A DNA stretch of 64,000 nt from Stutzerimonas stutzeri (GTDB lineage Bacteria > Pseudomonadota > Gammaproteobacteria > Pseudomonadales > Pseudomonadaceae). Location of the stretch: contig NZ_CP073105.1 of the NCBI RefSeq assembly GCF_018138085.1, positions 3,286,001 through 3,350,000 of the forward strand, read 5' to 3'. The translations under genes were made by a program, and so were the position numbers. Shown piece after piece: positions 49,183 through 58,015 of the stretch; the stretch's first letter is position 1; the number at the start of each line of letters is the position of its first letter. The notes below the pieces were generated by a model. That model had not been told where the DNA came from and searched no databases. It was given only the letters and a program-made list of their open reading frames with translations.

Positions 49183-50280
49183 TTACTCCTGCGCCGCCAG
49201 GACGACCGGACGGTTGTCTCGATCGATGGCCCTCACCGGTTGGTTTTCGTGAAGCATCTGCACGCCGGCCAGCACTACCCAGTCATCGGCCTGCAAGCCG
49301 CTGAGAATGGGCACCCAGGTTTCACCGAAAGGCCCAGTCTCGACATTGACCCGCTCCAGTGTAGCGTCCGGCTTCACCCGCCAGACGAAGGCCTCGCCGC
49401 GCTCGGCGGTCACCGCCGAAAGCGGCACGGCCAACGGCACCTCGCCGTTGCGACGAATCGACACCAAGGCGCTCTGCCCCAGTTCTGCGGGCACTTGCGC
49501 GTCATCGAAGGCGACACGTGCCGAGTAGGTACGCGATTGCTGGTCAGCTGCCGGCGACAACTCGCGAATCTGCCCTGGGTACTGCTTGCCCGGCTGCGAC
49601 CAGATTTCCACCGATACCTTCTGACCCACCGAGTGACGATCCAGCGCCTGCTCCGGCAGGTTGATCGCCACCTCACGCTCGCCGTCAGCCGCCAGCACAA
49701 ATGCCGTTTGCCCGGCGGCGACGACCTGGCCGACCTCGATCCGACGCTGAGCGATGACGCCATCGCTGGGCGCCCGAAGAACGGCGTAGTCGACCTGATT
49801 GCGCGCCACATCGAACTCGGAGCGTGCCTGTTGCAAGCGCGCCTGGGCGGAGCGGTAGGCGTTTTCTGACGCATCGAACTGCGACCGGCTGACCAGTTGC
49901 CGGTCCATCAGCGTCTTGTAGCGCTGATGTTCGGCACGGGCGACGCGCAGATTGGCCTCGGCGGCGGCAACCTGGGCGCGGATGCCTTCGAGTCGTAGCC
50001 GCACGTCCTGCGGATCGAGCCGTGCAAGCGGTTGGTCCTTGCGCACGCGATCACCGGTTTCGACCAGCCGCTCGGCAACCTTGCCTGCGATCCGGAAGGC
50101 CAGCTCGGGCTCGTAGCGAGCGTGCACCTCGCCCGGATAGCTTTCGAAGGCCTCGCCTGCCGGTTGGGGCTGAACCACCATTACCGGACGCGTCGAGAGT
50201 TGCTCAGGTTCGCTATCGCCACAACCGGCTAGCAGGGCGAAACCAATGGCACCGAGGAAGGGCAAGGCACGTCGGATCAC
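49183..50280 (-). CDS. RND efflux periplasmic adaptor (membrane fusion lipoprotein)
   Basis: A 365-residue periplasmic adaptor. Seen: a lipoprotein signal peptide with lipobox LAGC (C20), the first lipoyl half (RIAGKVAERLVETGDRVRKDQPLARLD), a coiled-coil hairpin (about 90-165), the second lipoyl half (APSDGVIAQRRIEVGQVVAAG), a beta-barrel and a membrane-proximal domain. It is the first gene of the pump operon, divergent from a TetR regulator with a 16-bp near-palindrome between them. Confidence 0.94.
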   Translation of the reverse strand: MIRRALPFLGAIGFALLAGCGDSEPEQLSTRPVMVVQPQPAGEAFESYPGEVHARYEPELAFRIAGKVAERLVETGDRVRKDQPLARLDPQDVRLRLEGIRAQVAAAEANLRVARAEHQRYKTLMDRQLVSRSQFDASENAYRSAQARLQQARSEFDVARNQVDYAVLRAPSDGVIAQRRIEVGQVVAAGQTAFVLAADGEREVAINLPEQALDRHSVGQKVSVEIWSQPGKQYPGQIRELSPAADQQSRTYSARVAFDDAQVPAELGQSALVSIRRNGEVPLAVPLSAVTAERGEAFVWRVKPDATLERVNVETGPFGETWVPILSGLQADDWVVLAGVQMLHENQPVRAIDRDNRPVVLAAQE

Positions 50281-50317
50281 GTCGGATCTCTCTCTGTCAT
50301 ACGTGGGTTCTAATACT

Positions 50318-50333
50318 TATACTGCGCGGTATA
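50318..50333. promoter_or_regulatory. Candidate TetR operator for the RND efflux operon
   Basis: A 16-bp near-perfect palindrome TATACTGCGCGGTATA (one mismatched pair) between the adaptor gene (start 50280) and the TetR gene (start 50375). It is 38-42 bp from both starts, the right place to repress both. Confidence 0.65.
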
Positions 50334-50374
50334 GTAAAAATACCGAACTCACCAGTCTAGTATTAAAAGCGCAC

Positions 50375-51028
50375 ATGACAGCCATCCCCACCGTACCCTC
50401 TGGTCCGGGCCGCCCGAAGGACCCCGCAAAGCGCGAGGCGATCCTGGCGGCCGCACAGATCCTGTTCCTCAGCAACGGCTACGAAGGCAGCAGCATGGAC
50501 GCCATCGCCGCGCAAGCCGGCGTCTCCAAACTCACCTTGTACAGCCACTTCAAGGACAAGGAGGCGCTCTTTGGCGAGGCAGTGAAAAGCACCTGCGAAA
50601 CACGCCTGCCTCGCAAGCTGTTCGTGATCGAGGATGGCAGCGCGATCAGCGAGGTGCTGTTGAATATCGGTCAAGCCTTCCAGGCGCTGGTCAACAGCCC
50701 GGAGTCCGTTGGGCTGCATCGCGTCATGGTGGCTATGGCAACGCAGAATCCGGCATTGTCACGGATGTTTTTCGAGGCCGGCCCGCAGCGCTTGCTGCTG
50801 GACCTGGAACGTCTACTGATCCAGGCCAACCAGCGCGGCATGCTGCGCGCAAACGAGCCAATGCGTGCAGCAGAGCATTTCTGTTCGCTGATCAAGGGTG
50901 CTGCGCATTTTCGTTTGCTGATCGGATGTGCGGAGCCGCCAAGCTCCGAGGAGGCGGACCGCCATGTGAAGGACTGCATCGACCTGTTTATGCGCGCCTA
51001 CGGCCCTGGCAAAACCACTGCGACCTGA
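50375..51028 (+). CDS. TetR/AcrR family regulator of the RND efflux operon
   Basis: A 217-residue regulator. Seen: HTH (about 15-60) with GYEGSSMDAIAAQAGVSKLTLYSHFKDKEALF, and a C-terminal ligand domain of the AefR-like type (MVAMATQNPALSRMFFEAG). I chose the ATG at 50375 because the upstream in-frame extension overlaps the operator region and adaptor gene and does not look coding. Divergent from the efflux genes, so it is probably their local repressor. Confidence 0.92.
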   Translation: MTAIPTVPSGPGRPKDPAKREAILAAAQILFLSNGYEGSSMDAIAAQAGVSKLTLYSHFKDKEALFGEAVKSTCETRLPRKLFVIEDGSAISEVLLNIGQAFQALVNSPESVGLHRVMVAMATQNPALSRMFFEAGPQRLLLDLERLLIQANQRGMLRANEPMRAAEHFCSLIKGAAHFRLLIGCAEPPSSEEADRHVKDCIDLFMRAYGPGKTTAT

Positions 51029-51083
51029 AGATAGCTGACGACGCCCGCCGCTGGCCTCACGACGCGCGTCTGCAGCAAGTGGT

Positions 51084-52292
51084 TCAGTCGTTGCTCAGCG
51101 CACCGATCCGGTGGATGGAGAGATCCGCCCCGTTGAACTCATCTTCCTGGCTCAGCCGGATGCCTACGCTCCCCTTGAGCAGGCCGTAAACCAGCAATCC
51201 TCCCGCCAGGGCAATGAGCACGCCAAGCGCCGAGCCAACCAGCTGGCTGAACAGGCTGACGCCGCCAAGACCGCCCGCTGCCTGCTGACCGAAGATGCCA
51301 CAAGCCAGGCCGCCCCAGACACCACAGAGGCCGTGCAATGGCCACACCCCGAGCACATCGTCGATCTTCCACTTGTTCTGCGCCGCGGTGAAAGTCCAGA
51401 CAAACAGGGCGCCAGCCATCACGCCGGTCACCAGAGCACCAACCGGATGCATCACGTCGGAGCCGGCACACACCGCCACCAACCCCGCCAACGGTCCGTT
51501 GTGCAGAAAGCCCGGATCGTTGCGCCCGACGACCCAGGCCGCGGCCGTACCGCCCACCATGGCCATCAGGGAGTTGATCGCCACCAGCCCGCTGACGCCC
51601 TCGAGCGTCTGGGCGCTCATGACGTTGAAGCCGAACCAGCCGACGATCAGGATCCACGACCCCAACGCCAGAAACGGAATGTTCGAAGGCGCGAATGCCA
51701 CCACCCTTCCGTCGCGGTAGCGGCCGTTGCGCCGCCCCAGCAGCGTGACCGCGCCAAGCGCCAGCCACCCACCCATGCCATGCACCACCACCGATCCGGC
51801 GAAGTCATGGAACAGGGCACCGAAACGTGTTTGCAGCCAGGCTTGCAGACCGAAATTGCCGTTCCACATCAGGCCTTCGAAGAACGGATAAACGAAGGCA
51901 ACGATCAGCAGCGTCGCGCACAGCTGAGGGCCGAAACGCGCGCGCTCGGCGATCCCTCCCGAGATGATTGCGGGTATCGCCGCGGCAAAGGTCAGCAAAA
52001 AGAAGAATTTCACCAGCGAGTAGCCGTTCTCGACGACCAACTGGTCGGCCGGATGCATGAAGGTCACCCCGTAGGCGACCCAGTAGCCGATGAAAAAGTA
52101 CGCCAGTGTCGACACGGCGAAGTCAGCAATGATCTTCGACAGCGCGTTGACCTGGTTCTTCAGGCGTACCGTACCGACTTCGAGAAAGGCGAACCCCGCG
52201 TGCATCGCCAGCACCATCACCGCGCCCATCAGGAGGAACAGCGTGTTGGCACCATGCACCAATACTTCTACCGCACTACTCGGATTTTCCAT
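51084..52292 (-). CDS. Ammonium transporter (Amt family)
   Basis: A 402-residue membrane protein with about 11 helices. Seen: HAGFAFLEVG near the N-terminus, the conduction-pore twin histidines in VVVHGMGGW and WPLHGLCGVWGG, and NGPLAGLVAVCAGSDVM. The ATG at 52292 gives the usual length; no signal peptide is seen. It stands alone without glnK, unlike the usual glnK-amtB pair, so it may be the second Amt type and not under direct GlnK coupling. Confidence 0.94.
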   Translation of the reverse strand: MENPSSAVEVLVHGANTLFLLMGAVMVLAMHAGFAFLEVGTVRLKNQVNALSKIIADFAVSTLAYFFIGYWVAYGVTFMHPADQLVVENGYSLVKFFFLLTFAAAIPAIISGGIAERARFGPQLCATLLIVAFVYPFFEGLMWNGNFGLQAWLQTRFGALFHDFAGSVVVHGMGGWLALGAVTLLGRRNGRYRDGRVVAFAPSNIPFLALGSWILIVGWFGFNVMSAQTLEGVSGLVAINSLMAMVGGTAAAWVVGRNDPGFLHNGPLAGLVAVCAGSDVMHPVGALVTGVMAGALFVWTFTAAQNKWKIDDVLGVWPLHGLCGVWGGLACGIFGQQAAGGLGGVSLFSQLVGSALGVLIALAGGLLVYGLLKGSVGIRLSQEDEFNGADLSIHRIGALSND

Positions 52293-52656
52293 TGACTGCT
52301 TTCCTGCCGAGTGAAACGCACCAAAACGGCCAGCCTCACCAGATACGCGCACCATGATGTGTCACGACCCGGCTCGAGGTTCGCCACCGTTCAACGCGGG
52401 TGGTAGTGCAAGCTCGTCGCCCGTATCTGCGATTGCCTTCTGTTTCATTGGCTTAGCGCAACCACCCAGCGGTACCTATGCCCAGCCGACGCCCTATTCG
52501 AGGGCAAGGCCAGCACCAGCGCACCAGACGGCTGCAAGGTTTGTACCAGCGAAACGGCATCCGTGAGCCAAGTTGGCGCAGGCAGCGCCGAGGGTGCGCA
52601 GTGGCCAATGGGCGCTGCCACGCGAGAACGAGAGGCCGAGCTAGGCCGAACGGGGG
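52293..52656. other. Intergenic region between the amt gene and dgt
   Basis: 364 bp with no gene I can support. Part of it (52445-52656) stays open in one minus-strand frame, but the predicted peptide matches nothing I recognise and the frame continues as a shadow through dgt. The dgt 3' end and the amt promoter must lie here; I see no clear hairpin or -35/-10 pair. Confidence 0.5.
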
Positions 52657-54153
52657 CTACAGGGCGGAAAGGATGCGGTACTCGTCCTGCGCCAGTTGAT
52701 CGGTCATGCTGCTGACGAAGTCGAGCAGCAACCGGCAGCGGTAATAGAACTCCCAAAGCGGCCAGTCGGGTGCGTCTTCGGCATGCGCTTTCATCGCCTC
52801 GTCGTAGGCCTTGATCAACTGGCTGGGTAACCGCCGGGCCAGCATCTGCAGGTAGGGTTCGCTGCGACACCTGCCCTCGGTCAGCGCCTGGAAAGTGGCC
52901 GGGGCCACACGCAGCAAGGGTGCATAGGCATCGAGCAGGCCCTTGAGAATGCGATAACCCTGCAACTGCAGCGTCTCCACCTCGCGATGGCAGAAGACCC
53001 GATCCATCGCAACGTCCTTGAACGTCTGGACGATGGCATTGCACAGGCTTGCATCTTCGAGCAACGCCCGATCCAGGGTGCCGTGGTACACCGCCTCGAT
53101 GTTCTCGATGAACTGCTGGGCCGCGTGCTGCACCAGTGGGTGGACCAGGTTCACCCGCAGCCAGATGAAGAACTCGCCGACCTTGTTGATCGGCTCCTTC
53201 TGCGCACGCGATTCGGCATAGGCCACCATGCTGCGGAAGCTGCGACCGGTAGCCGCGATCGGCTCCTCCGGCGAGCCATGCTCGGCGAACTTGGCCAGCA
53301 GCAGTTGCGACAGTTGCTCGATGGTGAAGATGCCCTTCTCTACCGAATCCTCGATGTCGGCCAGACAATAGGCGATGTCATCTGCTGCTTCCATGATGTA
53401 GGCGACCGGATGACGGGTGCCGGGCTGCAGGTCCAGCGCGGCTCGCAGATCGTTGATGAAAGGCTCCTCAGACAGATAGAAACCCGGCTTCTTATACAGA
53501 TAAGCACCCGGCGTCCCCTTGACGGGCTTTGCCGCATAGGCCGCACGGACATACTTGAGCAGGCCGGCCGTCTGGGTATAGGTCAGGTTCAGTCGCAACA
53601 GGCTGACCACCAGCCGAATCGCCTGGGCATTGCCTTCGAACTGCTTGAGATCGGCGAGCATGCGCTGGCGTAGCGCCGCATCGCCCTGCCCAACCGGTAC
53701 GGCAACCTCGAACAACGACTCCAGGTTGTCGCCGAACCATTCCCCAATGGCGAATTCACCAAAATGGCCGAATGGCGGGTTGCCGATGTCGTGCATCAAG
53801 CAGGTCATTTCCACCAGGCTTTCCAGCGCGCCCTCCAGCCCGTCGAGCCCGAATTCGCTGGCCCTGGCGCCGAGCTGCTTGTACAGCGTGCGGACGATGA
53901 AGCGCCCGGTTTGCTGCACCTCCAGAGAATGCGTCAGGCGGCTACGAACCGCGGCATTGCGCTCCAGCGGGAACACCTGCGTCTTCTGTTGCAAGCGACG
54001 CACCGCGGCCGAGTTGATAATGCGGCCGCGATCGCTTTCGAATTGATCGATGACCAGCGCCAGGTCACCCTCGGATGCCTTCGACCCCGGCTCCGCACGA
54101 CCATGGCGCCGCTGGCGGGAAATCTTGTCCTTGAAATTGACTGGCCGGGGCAT
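52657..54153 (-). CDS. dgt: Deoxyguanosinetriphosphate triphosphohydrolase (dGTPase)
   Basis: A 498-residue HD-superfamily enzyme that cleaves dGTP (or other dNTPs) to nucleoside and triphosphate. Seen: DRGRIINSAAVRRLQQKTQVF, metal ligands H75 (LTHSLEV) and H121-D122 (CLMHDIGNPPFGH), and the last ligand in YIMEAADDIAY. Full length. It is divergent from a small hypothetical gene. Family members control dNTP pools, and some act against phages; nothing here shows a defence role. Confidence 0.94.
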   Translation of the reverse strand: MPRPVNFKDKISRQRRHGRAEPGSKASEGDLALVIDQFESDRGRIINSAAVRRLQQKTQVFPLERNAAVRSRLTHSLEVQQTGRFIVRTLYKQLGARASEFGLDGLEGALESLVEMTCLMHDIGNPPFGHFGEFAIGEWFGDNLESLFEVAVPVGQGDAALRQRMLADLKQFEGNAQAIRLVVSLLRLNLTYTQTAGLLKYVRAAYAAKPVKGTPGAYLYKKPGFYLSEEPFINDLRAALDLQPGTRHPVAYIMEAADDIAYCLADIEDSVEKGIFTIEQLSQLLLAKFAEHGSPEEPIAATGRSFRSMVAYAESRAQKEPINKVGEFFIWLRVNLVHPLVQHAAQQFIENIEAVYHGTLDRALLEDASLCNAIVQTFKDVAMDRVFCHREVETLQLQGYRILKGLLDAYAPLLRVAPATFQALTEGRCRSEPYLQMLARRLPSQLIKAYDEAMKAHAEDAPDWPLWEFYYRCRLLLDFVSSMTDQLAQDEYRILSAL

Positions 54154-54275
54154 GTAACGCTCTCGCTGGTGAAAGTACCGCGAGCCTAGCGCGGCCCGCC
54201 GGCTTTACCAAGACCGCAGGACGCACGTCGAGCCCGGTCGTTTAGAATTCTCGACCCAGCCACGAGCGAAGCCAT

Positions 54276-54464
54276 ATGAACCGGACAGAATTTCACCAGA
54301 GACATGCCGAACGAGCGACTGCCGATGCGCAGCGCTTGCTTGCACAACGGCCGGCACTGGGATCGCGCTGGCTGGACTGGGTGGCCGCCGAGCTTTATCG
54401 ACTCAGCCCGCCGGAATACGCCGCGATGGTTCGCCGCGAGTTGGCCCGCCTCAACGAAGATTGA
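54276..54464 (+). CDS. Small hypothetical protein (62 aa)
   Basis: A 62-residue, mostly helical, charged protein (begins MNRTEFHQRHAERATADAQR). It has a long amphipathic helix and a C-terminal LSPPEYAAMVRRELARLNED. No signal or membrane segment. I recognise it only as a conserved-looking pseudomonad hypothetical. It lies 86 bp before the MOSC gene and divergent to dgt. Confidence 0.6.
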   Translation: MNRTEFHQRHAERATADAQRLLAQRPALGSRWLDWVAAELYRLSPPEYAAMVRRELARLNED

Positions 54465-54550
54465 CCGCTCGGCACGTCTCGGCAGTCGAACGCCGGCGTG
54501 CCGACGCAGGTCATCGAGCCGATTTGTCCGGCCCATGGGGAGCGCAGCAG

Positions 54551-55243
54551 ATGCATGAAGAAACGAACAGGCAATGGCCGGTTGAGGGGCCTTTTCTGCG
54601 CGAGCAACTGTCACGCCTGCCCGGCACAGAGAAATCCACCGGCATCGACAAGCGGCTGGCGCAGCGGCCTGTCTGGCTCGATAAAGAAGGTCTGCGCGGT
54701 GACCGGGTGGCGGATCGACGCTTTCATGGCGGGCCGGATCGCAGCCTCTGCCACTACCCGGCTGAACACTACAGGCATTGGCGCAGCCTCTATCCGCACC
54801 TGCAGATCGGCCCCGGCGCGCTCGGCGAGAACCTCTCAACCGAAGGTCTTCGCGAGCATCAGGTGTGTATCGGCGACCGCTTTCGCTGGGGCGAAGCATT
54901 GATCGAGGTGAGCCAGCCGCGTTCGCCATGCATCAATCTCGATCGTCGCCATGATGCCCGCGGTCTGGCACGTCAGCTGGCCAGGAGCGGCAGGACCGGC
55001 TGGCTTTACCGCACCCTGGAACCCGGCGAGGTCGCCATCGCTGCCCCGCTCTGCCTGGTCGACCGTCCACATCCGTCCGTCAGCGTCGCGCATGTCTGGC
55101 GCAGCTTCATCGACGAAACGACTGCCGACAGCGGGCTGGCCCAGCTCGTCGAGCTCGAGCCGCTGGCGCTGGAATATCGCAAACGCTTCCGCCAGCGCCT
55201 GGACTCGAGGCGCCGTCAGCTGGATCAGCAATCATTGTTCTGA
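54551..55243 (+). CDS. MOSC domain protein (YiiM-like)
   Basis: A 230-residue cytoplasmic protein. Seen: STGIDKRLAQRPVWLDKEGLRGDRVADRRFHGG, the MOSC beta-barrel with GENLSTEGL, the conserved cysteine in SQPRSPCINLDRR, and a C-terminal 3-alpha helical domain. MOSC proteins use a molybdenum cofactor or transfer sulfur; YiiM reduces N-hydroxylated base analogues, so detoxification of such compounds is a possible role. The ATG at 54551 has GGGGAG upstream; longer frames are not supported. Confidence 0.88.
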   Translation: MHEETNRQWPVEGPFLREQLSRLPGTEKSTGIDKRLAQRPVWLDKEGLRGDRVADRRFHGGPDRSLCHYPAEHYRHWRSLYPHLQIGPGALGENLSTEGLREHQVCIGDRFRWGEALIEVSQPRSPCINLDRRHDARGLARQLARSGRTGWLYRTLEPGEVAIAAPLCLVDRPHPSVSVAHVWRSFIDETTADSGLAQLVELEPLALEYRKRFRQRLDSRRRQLDQQSLF

Positions 55244-55612
55244 CCGGTATCGCGCCAGATGGCAGTGCCAGTGCGCGGAGGCAATTGAGTTCGGCCGTCG
55301 AAGCAGCCGATAGCAGCGTGATCAATGCGCGCAAGGTTACCGAGCGGTCAGCCGGAGCCGCCCATAAAAACGCAACCGGCAGCGCCGAGTTGGCTTGCCT
55401 GGGTAATGAGCCGCGCGTGCTGATCAGGCGCATTACCGGGGGCGCCGCGCCGCAAAAGCGTCGCTATCCAACCCTGCCAATGAGGCGTAGTCTCGACTCA
55501 TCGCAATCCCGATCATCCAGACTCCGATCATCCACGCTCAGCGAGGTACCGCAGCCACACAGCAGACCACCGCAGGGAGGCACAACTCAGCCACTCACCG
55601 CGAGGCGTCATC
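55244..55612. other. Intergenic region before the small lysine-rich protein gene
   Basis: 369 bp without a gene I can support. It contains two copies of CCGATCATCCA spaced by 15 bp (from 55509 and 55524), the only repeat I noticed. The promoter of the downstream small gene should be here. Confidence 0.45.
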
Positions 55613-55744
55613 ATGAGCAAGAGTATGGATACAAAGAAGAACGTGAAAAAGAAGCCGCTGAAGACCGCACAGGAAAAGCGTGCGGCCAAACGGGATAAAG
55701 CCAACGGAACGACCTCTCTGCTGGGCACCCACGCTGCTCGCTGA
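55613..55744 (+). CDS. Small lysine-rich protein (43 aa)
   Basis: A 43-residue reading frame that is strongly basic: about ten Lys and three Arg, with KKNVKKKPLKTAQEKRAAKR. A GAGG sits 7 nt upstream of the ATG, and a strong intrinsic terminator lies 25 nt after the stop. These flanks make it a real small gene rather than chance. The basic composition suggests nucleic-acid or ribosome binding (inference). Convergent with the EamA gene. Confidence 0.65.
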   Translation: MSKSMDTKKNVKKKPLKTAQEKRAAKRDKANGTTSLLGTHAAR

Positions 55745-55768
55745 GTCTGTCGTGAATCGCCAATGCCC

Positions 55769-55789
55769 CGCCCCGTGCGGGGCGTTTTT
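55769..55789 (+). terminator. Intrinsic terminator of the small lysine-rich gene
   Basis: A 6-bp GC-only stem (CGCCCC / GGGGCG) with GTGC loop followed by TTTTT on the plus strand. Confidence 0.8.
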
Positions 55790-55793
55790 GCCG

Positions 55794-56690
55794 TCACGCC
55801 GGTGAGCCACCGAATGCTGTACGCAAGCGACCGGCCAGCCAGCCCCCGCCCACGTTGACGATCAGTCCCAGCATCACCAGCAGCGCCCCGATGGCCTGCA
55901 ACAGGCCCAGATGCTCGTCCAGCAACAACGCAGCCGAGGTCAGCCCGACAACCGGCACCAGCAGCGAGAACGGCGCCACGGTATTGGCTGGGTAGCGCGA
56001 CAGCAGTCGGCTCCACAATCCGTAGCCAAGGATGGTCGCCCCGAACGCCAGGTACACCAGCACCAAGATCGAGTTCAGACCAATTCCCTGTAGCGCACTT
56101 GCGATCAGCTGCGGCCCTTCCAGCAGCCAGGACAGAACGAAGAACGGAATCGGCGGAATCAGGCTGCCCCACACAACCAGCCCAACCAGATTCACCTTGC
56201 CGACCTTGCGCGTGACAATGTTGCCCAGCGCCCACATCGACGCCGCGCAAATGGTCAGCACGAAGCCGGCCAGCGTCATGCTGCGATCGCCCTGCAGACC
56301 AATCAGCAACAGTCCGCCGGCTGCAATCAACAGTCCGATCAGATTGGTCGCCCGCAATCGCTCACCGAGCAGCAGCGCTGCGAAGAACAGGGTGAAAAAC
56401 GCCTGGGATTGCAGCACCAGCGAAGCCAGCCCGGCCGGCATGCCGGCCTTCATCGCGGAGAACAGGAACGCGAACTGCCCCAGCGAGATGGTCGTGCCAT
56501 AGGCCAGCAACCAGCGCAGCGGCAGTTGCGGGCGCTTGATGAAGAAAATGGCGGGAAACGCCGCAAGCAGGAAGCGCAGGCAGCCCAGCAGCATGGGCGG
56601 GATATCGTCCAGCCCCACCTTGATGACGACGAAGTTCATGCCCCAGACAATGATCACGACCAAGGCCAGCAACAGGTCCTTTGGCGACAT
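55794..56690 (-). CDS. EamA/DMT-superfamily exporter
   Basis: A 298-residue membrane protein with ten helices made of two EamA repeats. Seen: VVIIVWGMNFVVIKVGLDDIPPMLLGCLRFLLAA (first repeat start), LASLVLQSQAFFTLFFAALLLGERL, and the second repeat with YPANTVAPFSLLVPVVGLTSAALLLDEHLG. This is the amino-acid-metabolite exporter type (EamA/YdeD-like); substrate unknown. The ATG at 56690 gives the standard length. Divergent from the YebC-like gene. Confidence 0.92.
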   Translation of the reverse strand: MSPKDLLLALVVIIVWGMNFVVIKVGLDDIPPMLLGCLRFLLAAFPAIFFIKRPQLPLRWLLAYGTTISLGQFAFLFSAMKAGMPAGLASLVLQSQAFFTLFFAALLLGERLRATNLIGLLIAAGGLLLIGLQGDRSMTLAGFVLTICAASMWALGNIVTRKVGKVNLVGLVVWGSLIPPIPFFVLSWLLEGPQLIASALQGIGLNSILVLVYLAFGATILGYGLWSRLLSRYPANTVAPFSLLVPVVGLTSAALLLDEHLGLLQAIGALLVMLGLIVNVGGGWLAGRLRTAFGGSPA

Positions 56691-56877
56691 GGCTGTTTCT
56701 CCGCAGGCAAAGAAGCCATTAAAGCCCGCACCCGGCGTTGCCGCACACATACAGCGAGCGGGCAAATAGGCCATACAGTCGACCACTCGCTCAGGCCGTG
56801 CCTGTAGCAGCAGCAACGGCTAGAATCGACATCCAACGGTGGACACACCCAATCCCGCATCCGACACGAGAGTAACC

Positions 56878-57582
56878 ATGGGCGCACAGTGGAAAGCGAA
56901 ACATAAGGAAGCGGCTGCCAACGCGAAGGGACGCACCTTCGGCAAGCTGTCGAAGGAAATCATGATCGCCGCTCGCAGTGGCGCCGACCCGGACATGAAC
57001 CCTCGCCTGCGGCTGGTGGTTGAACAGGCCAAGAAGGCCTCGATGCCTCGCGAGACCCTGGAGCGCGCCATCAAGAAAGGCGCCGGTCTGCTGGGTGAGA
57101 GCGTCAACTACGAGCGCACCACCTACGAGGGTTTCGCGCCGCACCAGGTGCCGCTGATCGTCGAGTGCCTGACCGATAACGTCAACCGCACCGTGGCAGA
57201 GATACGGATGCTGTTCCGCAAGGGCCAGCTCGGCGCATCCGGCTCGGTGGCCTGGGACTTCGATCACTGTGGCCTGATCGAAGCGTCGCCAACCGCCGCT
57301 GATGCCGACCCCGAACTGGCCGCTATCGAAGCCGGCGCACAGGACTTCGAGCCGGCCGAGGACGGCGCGACACTGTTCATCAGTGACGTGACGGACCTGG
57401 ACACGGTCTGCCGTGCCCTGCCTGAACAGGGGTTTGCCGTGCAGTCGGCGCAACTGGGCTATCGTCCGAAGAACCCGGTCACCACCCTGACCGAGGCGCA
57501 ACTCGAGGAAGTCGAGGCGTTTCTTGCAGCTATCGACGCCCACGACGACGTGCAGAATGTCTATGTCGGCCTGGCTGGCTGA
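56878..57582 (+). CDS. YebC/PmpR family protein (YeeN-like paralogue)
   Basis: A 234-residue protein of the TACO1/YebC family. Seen: [21 protein letters not shown], which differs from the canonical AGHSKWxNIKHRK start and marks the YeeN-like paralogue; then [42 protein letters not shown] and the C-terminal acidic domain. YebC proteins were first named transcriptional regulators, and newer work links them with translation of difficult sequences. The ATG at 56878 is the family start. The YajD gene follows by 42 bp. Confidence 0.9.
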   Translation: MGAQWKAKHKEAAANAKGRTFGKLSKEIMIAARSGADPDMNPRLRLVVEQAKKASMPRETLERAIKKGAGLLGESVNYERTTYEGFAPHQVPLIVECLTDNVNRTVAEIRMLFRKGQLGASGSVAWDFDHCGLIEASPTAADADPELAAIEAGAQDFEPAEDGATLFISDVTDLDTVCRALPEQGFAVQSAQLGYRPKNPVTTLTEAQLEEVEAFLAAIDAHDDVQNVYVGLAG

Positions 57583-57624
57583 CAGTCCAACTGTCGCGTA
57601 AGCGAGTCAGAACGAGGCAAGCCG

Positions 57625-57966
57625 ATGAGCAACAAACCGAACACGCCCTACGCCCAGCGCGAGCAGGGCTATCGCGAAAAGGCGTTGAAGATGTACCCCT
57701 GGGTCTGCGGGCGCTGTGCCCGGGAGTTCTCGGGCAAGCGGTTGAGCGAGCTGACGGTCCATCACAAGGACCACAACCACGATAACAACCCGGAAGACGG
57801 CTCCAATTGGGAGCTGCTGTGCCTGTATTGCCACGATAACGAACACGCGCGCTATACCGACAACCAGTACTATGCCGAAGCCAAGCCTGGCAGCGATCTG
57901 GGTCCCAAAGAAACCTTCAAGGCCTTCGCCAACCTGAGTGACCTGCTCAAGGGCAAGCAGGACTGA
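57625..57966 (+). CDS. yajD: YajD-like HNH nuclease family protein
   Basis: A 113-residue HNH-domain protein. Seen: zinc-knuckle CGRC (residues 28-31), the core ELTVHHKDHNHDNNPEDGSNWELLC with HH/DH/N residues, and CLYCHDNEHAR with the second zinc CxxC and the final H. Short HNH proteins of the YajD type are conserved in proteobacteria; substrate unknown. Same direction as the YebC-like gene. Confidence 0.92.
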   Translation: MSNKPNTPYAQREQGYREKALKMYPWVCGRCAREFSGKRLSELTVHHKDHNHDNNPEDGSNWELLCLYCHDNEHARYTDNQYYAEAKPGSDLGPKETFKAFANLSDLLKGKQD

Positions 57967-57982
57967 CCCAGGCCGGCGAGGC

Positions 57983-58015
57983 GGTACCGGTTACTTCACC
58001 AGCAGTACCGGTACC
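57983..58015. repeat. Inverted repeat across the universal stress protein stop codon
   Basis: A perfect 9-bp repeat GGTACCGGT / ACCGGTACC with 15-nt loop. It covers the last codons of the usp gene and the interval to yajD, between two convergent genes, so it may serve as a shared 3'-end structure. Confidence 0.45.

Noticed and set aside
52445..52656. Minus-strand open segment before the amt gene as a possible gene remnant
   Set aside because: The frame extends as a shadow through dgt; the peptide has no match I can name, and there is no start or RBS near 52656.
52657..54153. dGTPase as a phage-defence gene
   Set aside because: Some dGTPases deplete dNTPs during infection, but this one is a full-length ordinary type in a housekeeping-looking context 5 kb from the HAM1-SIR2 pair.
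55509..55534. Two copies of CCGATCATCCA as a possible tandem repeat or CRISPR-like unit
   Set aside because: Only two short copies spaced by 15 bp; too little for a repeat array.
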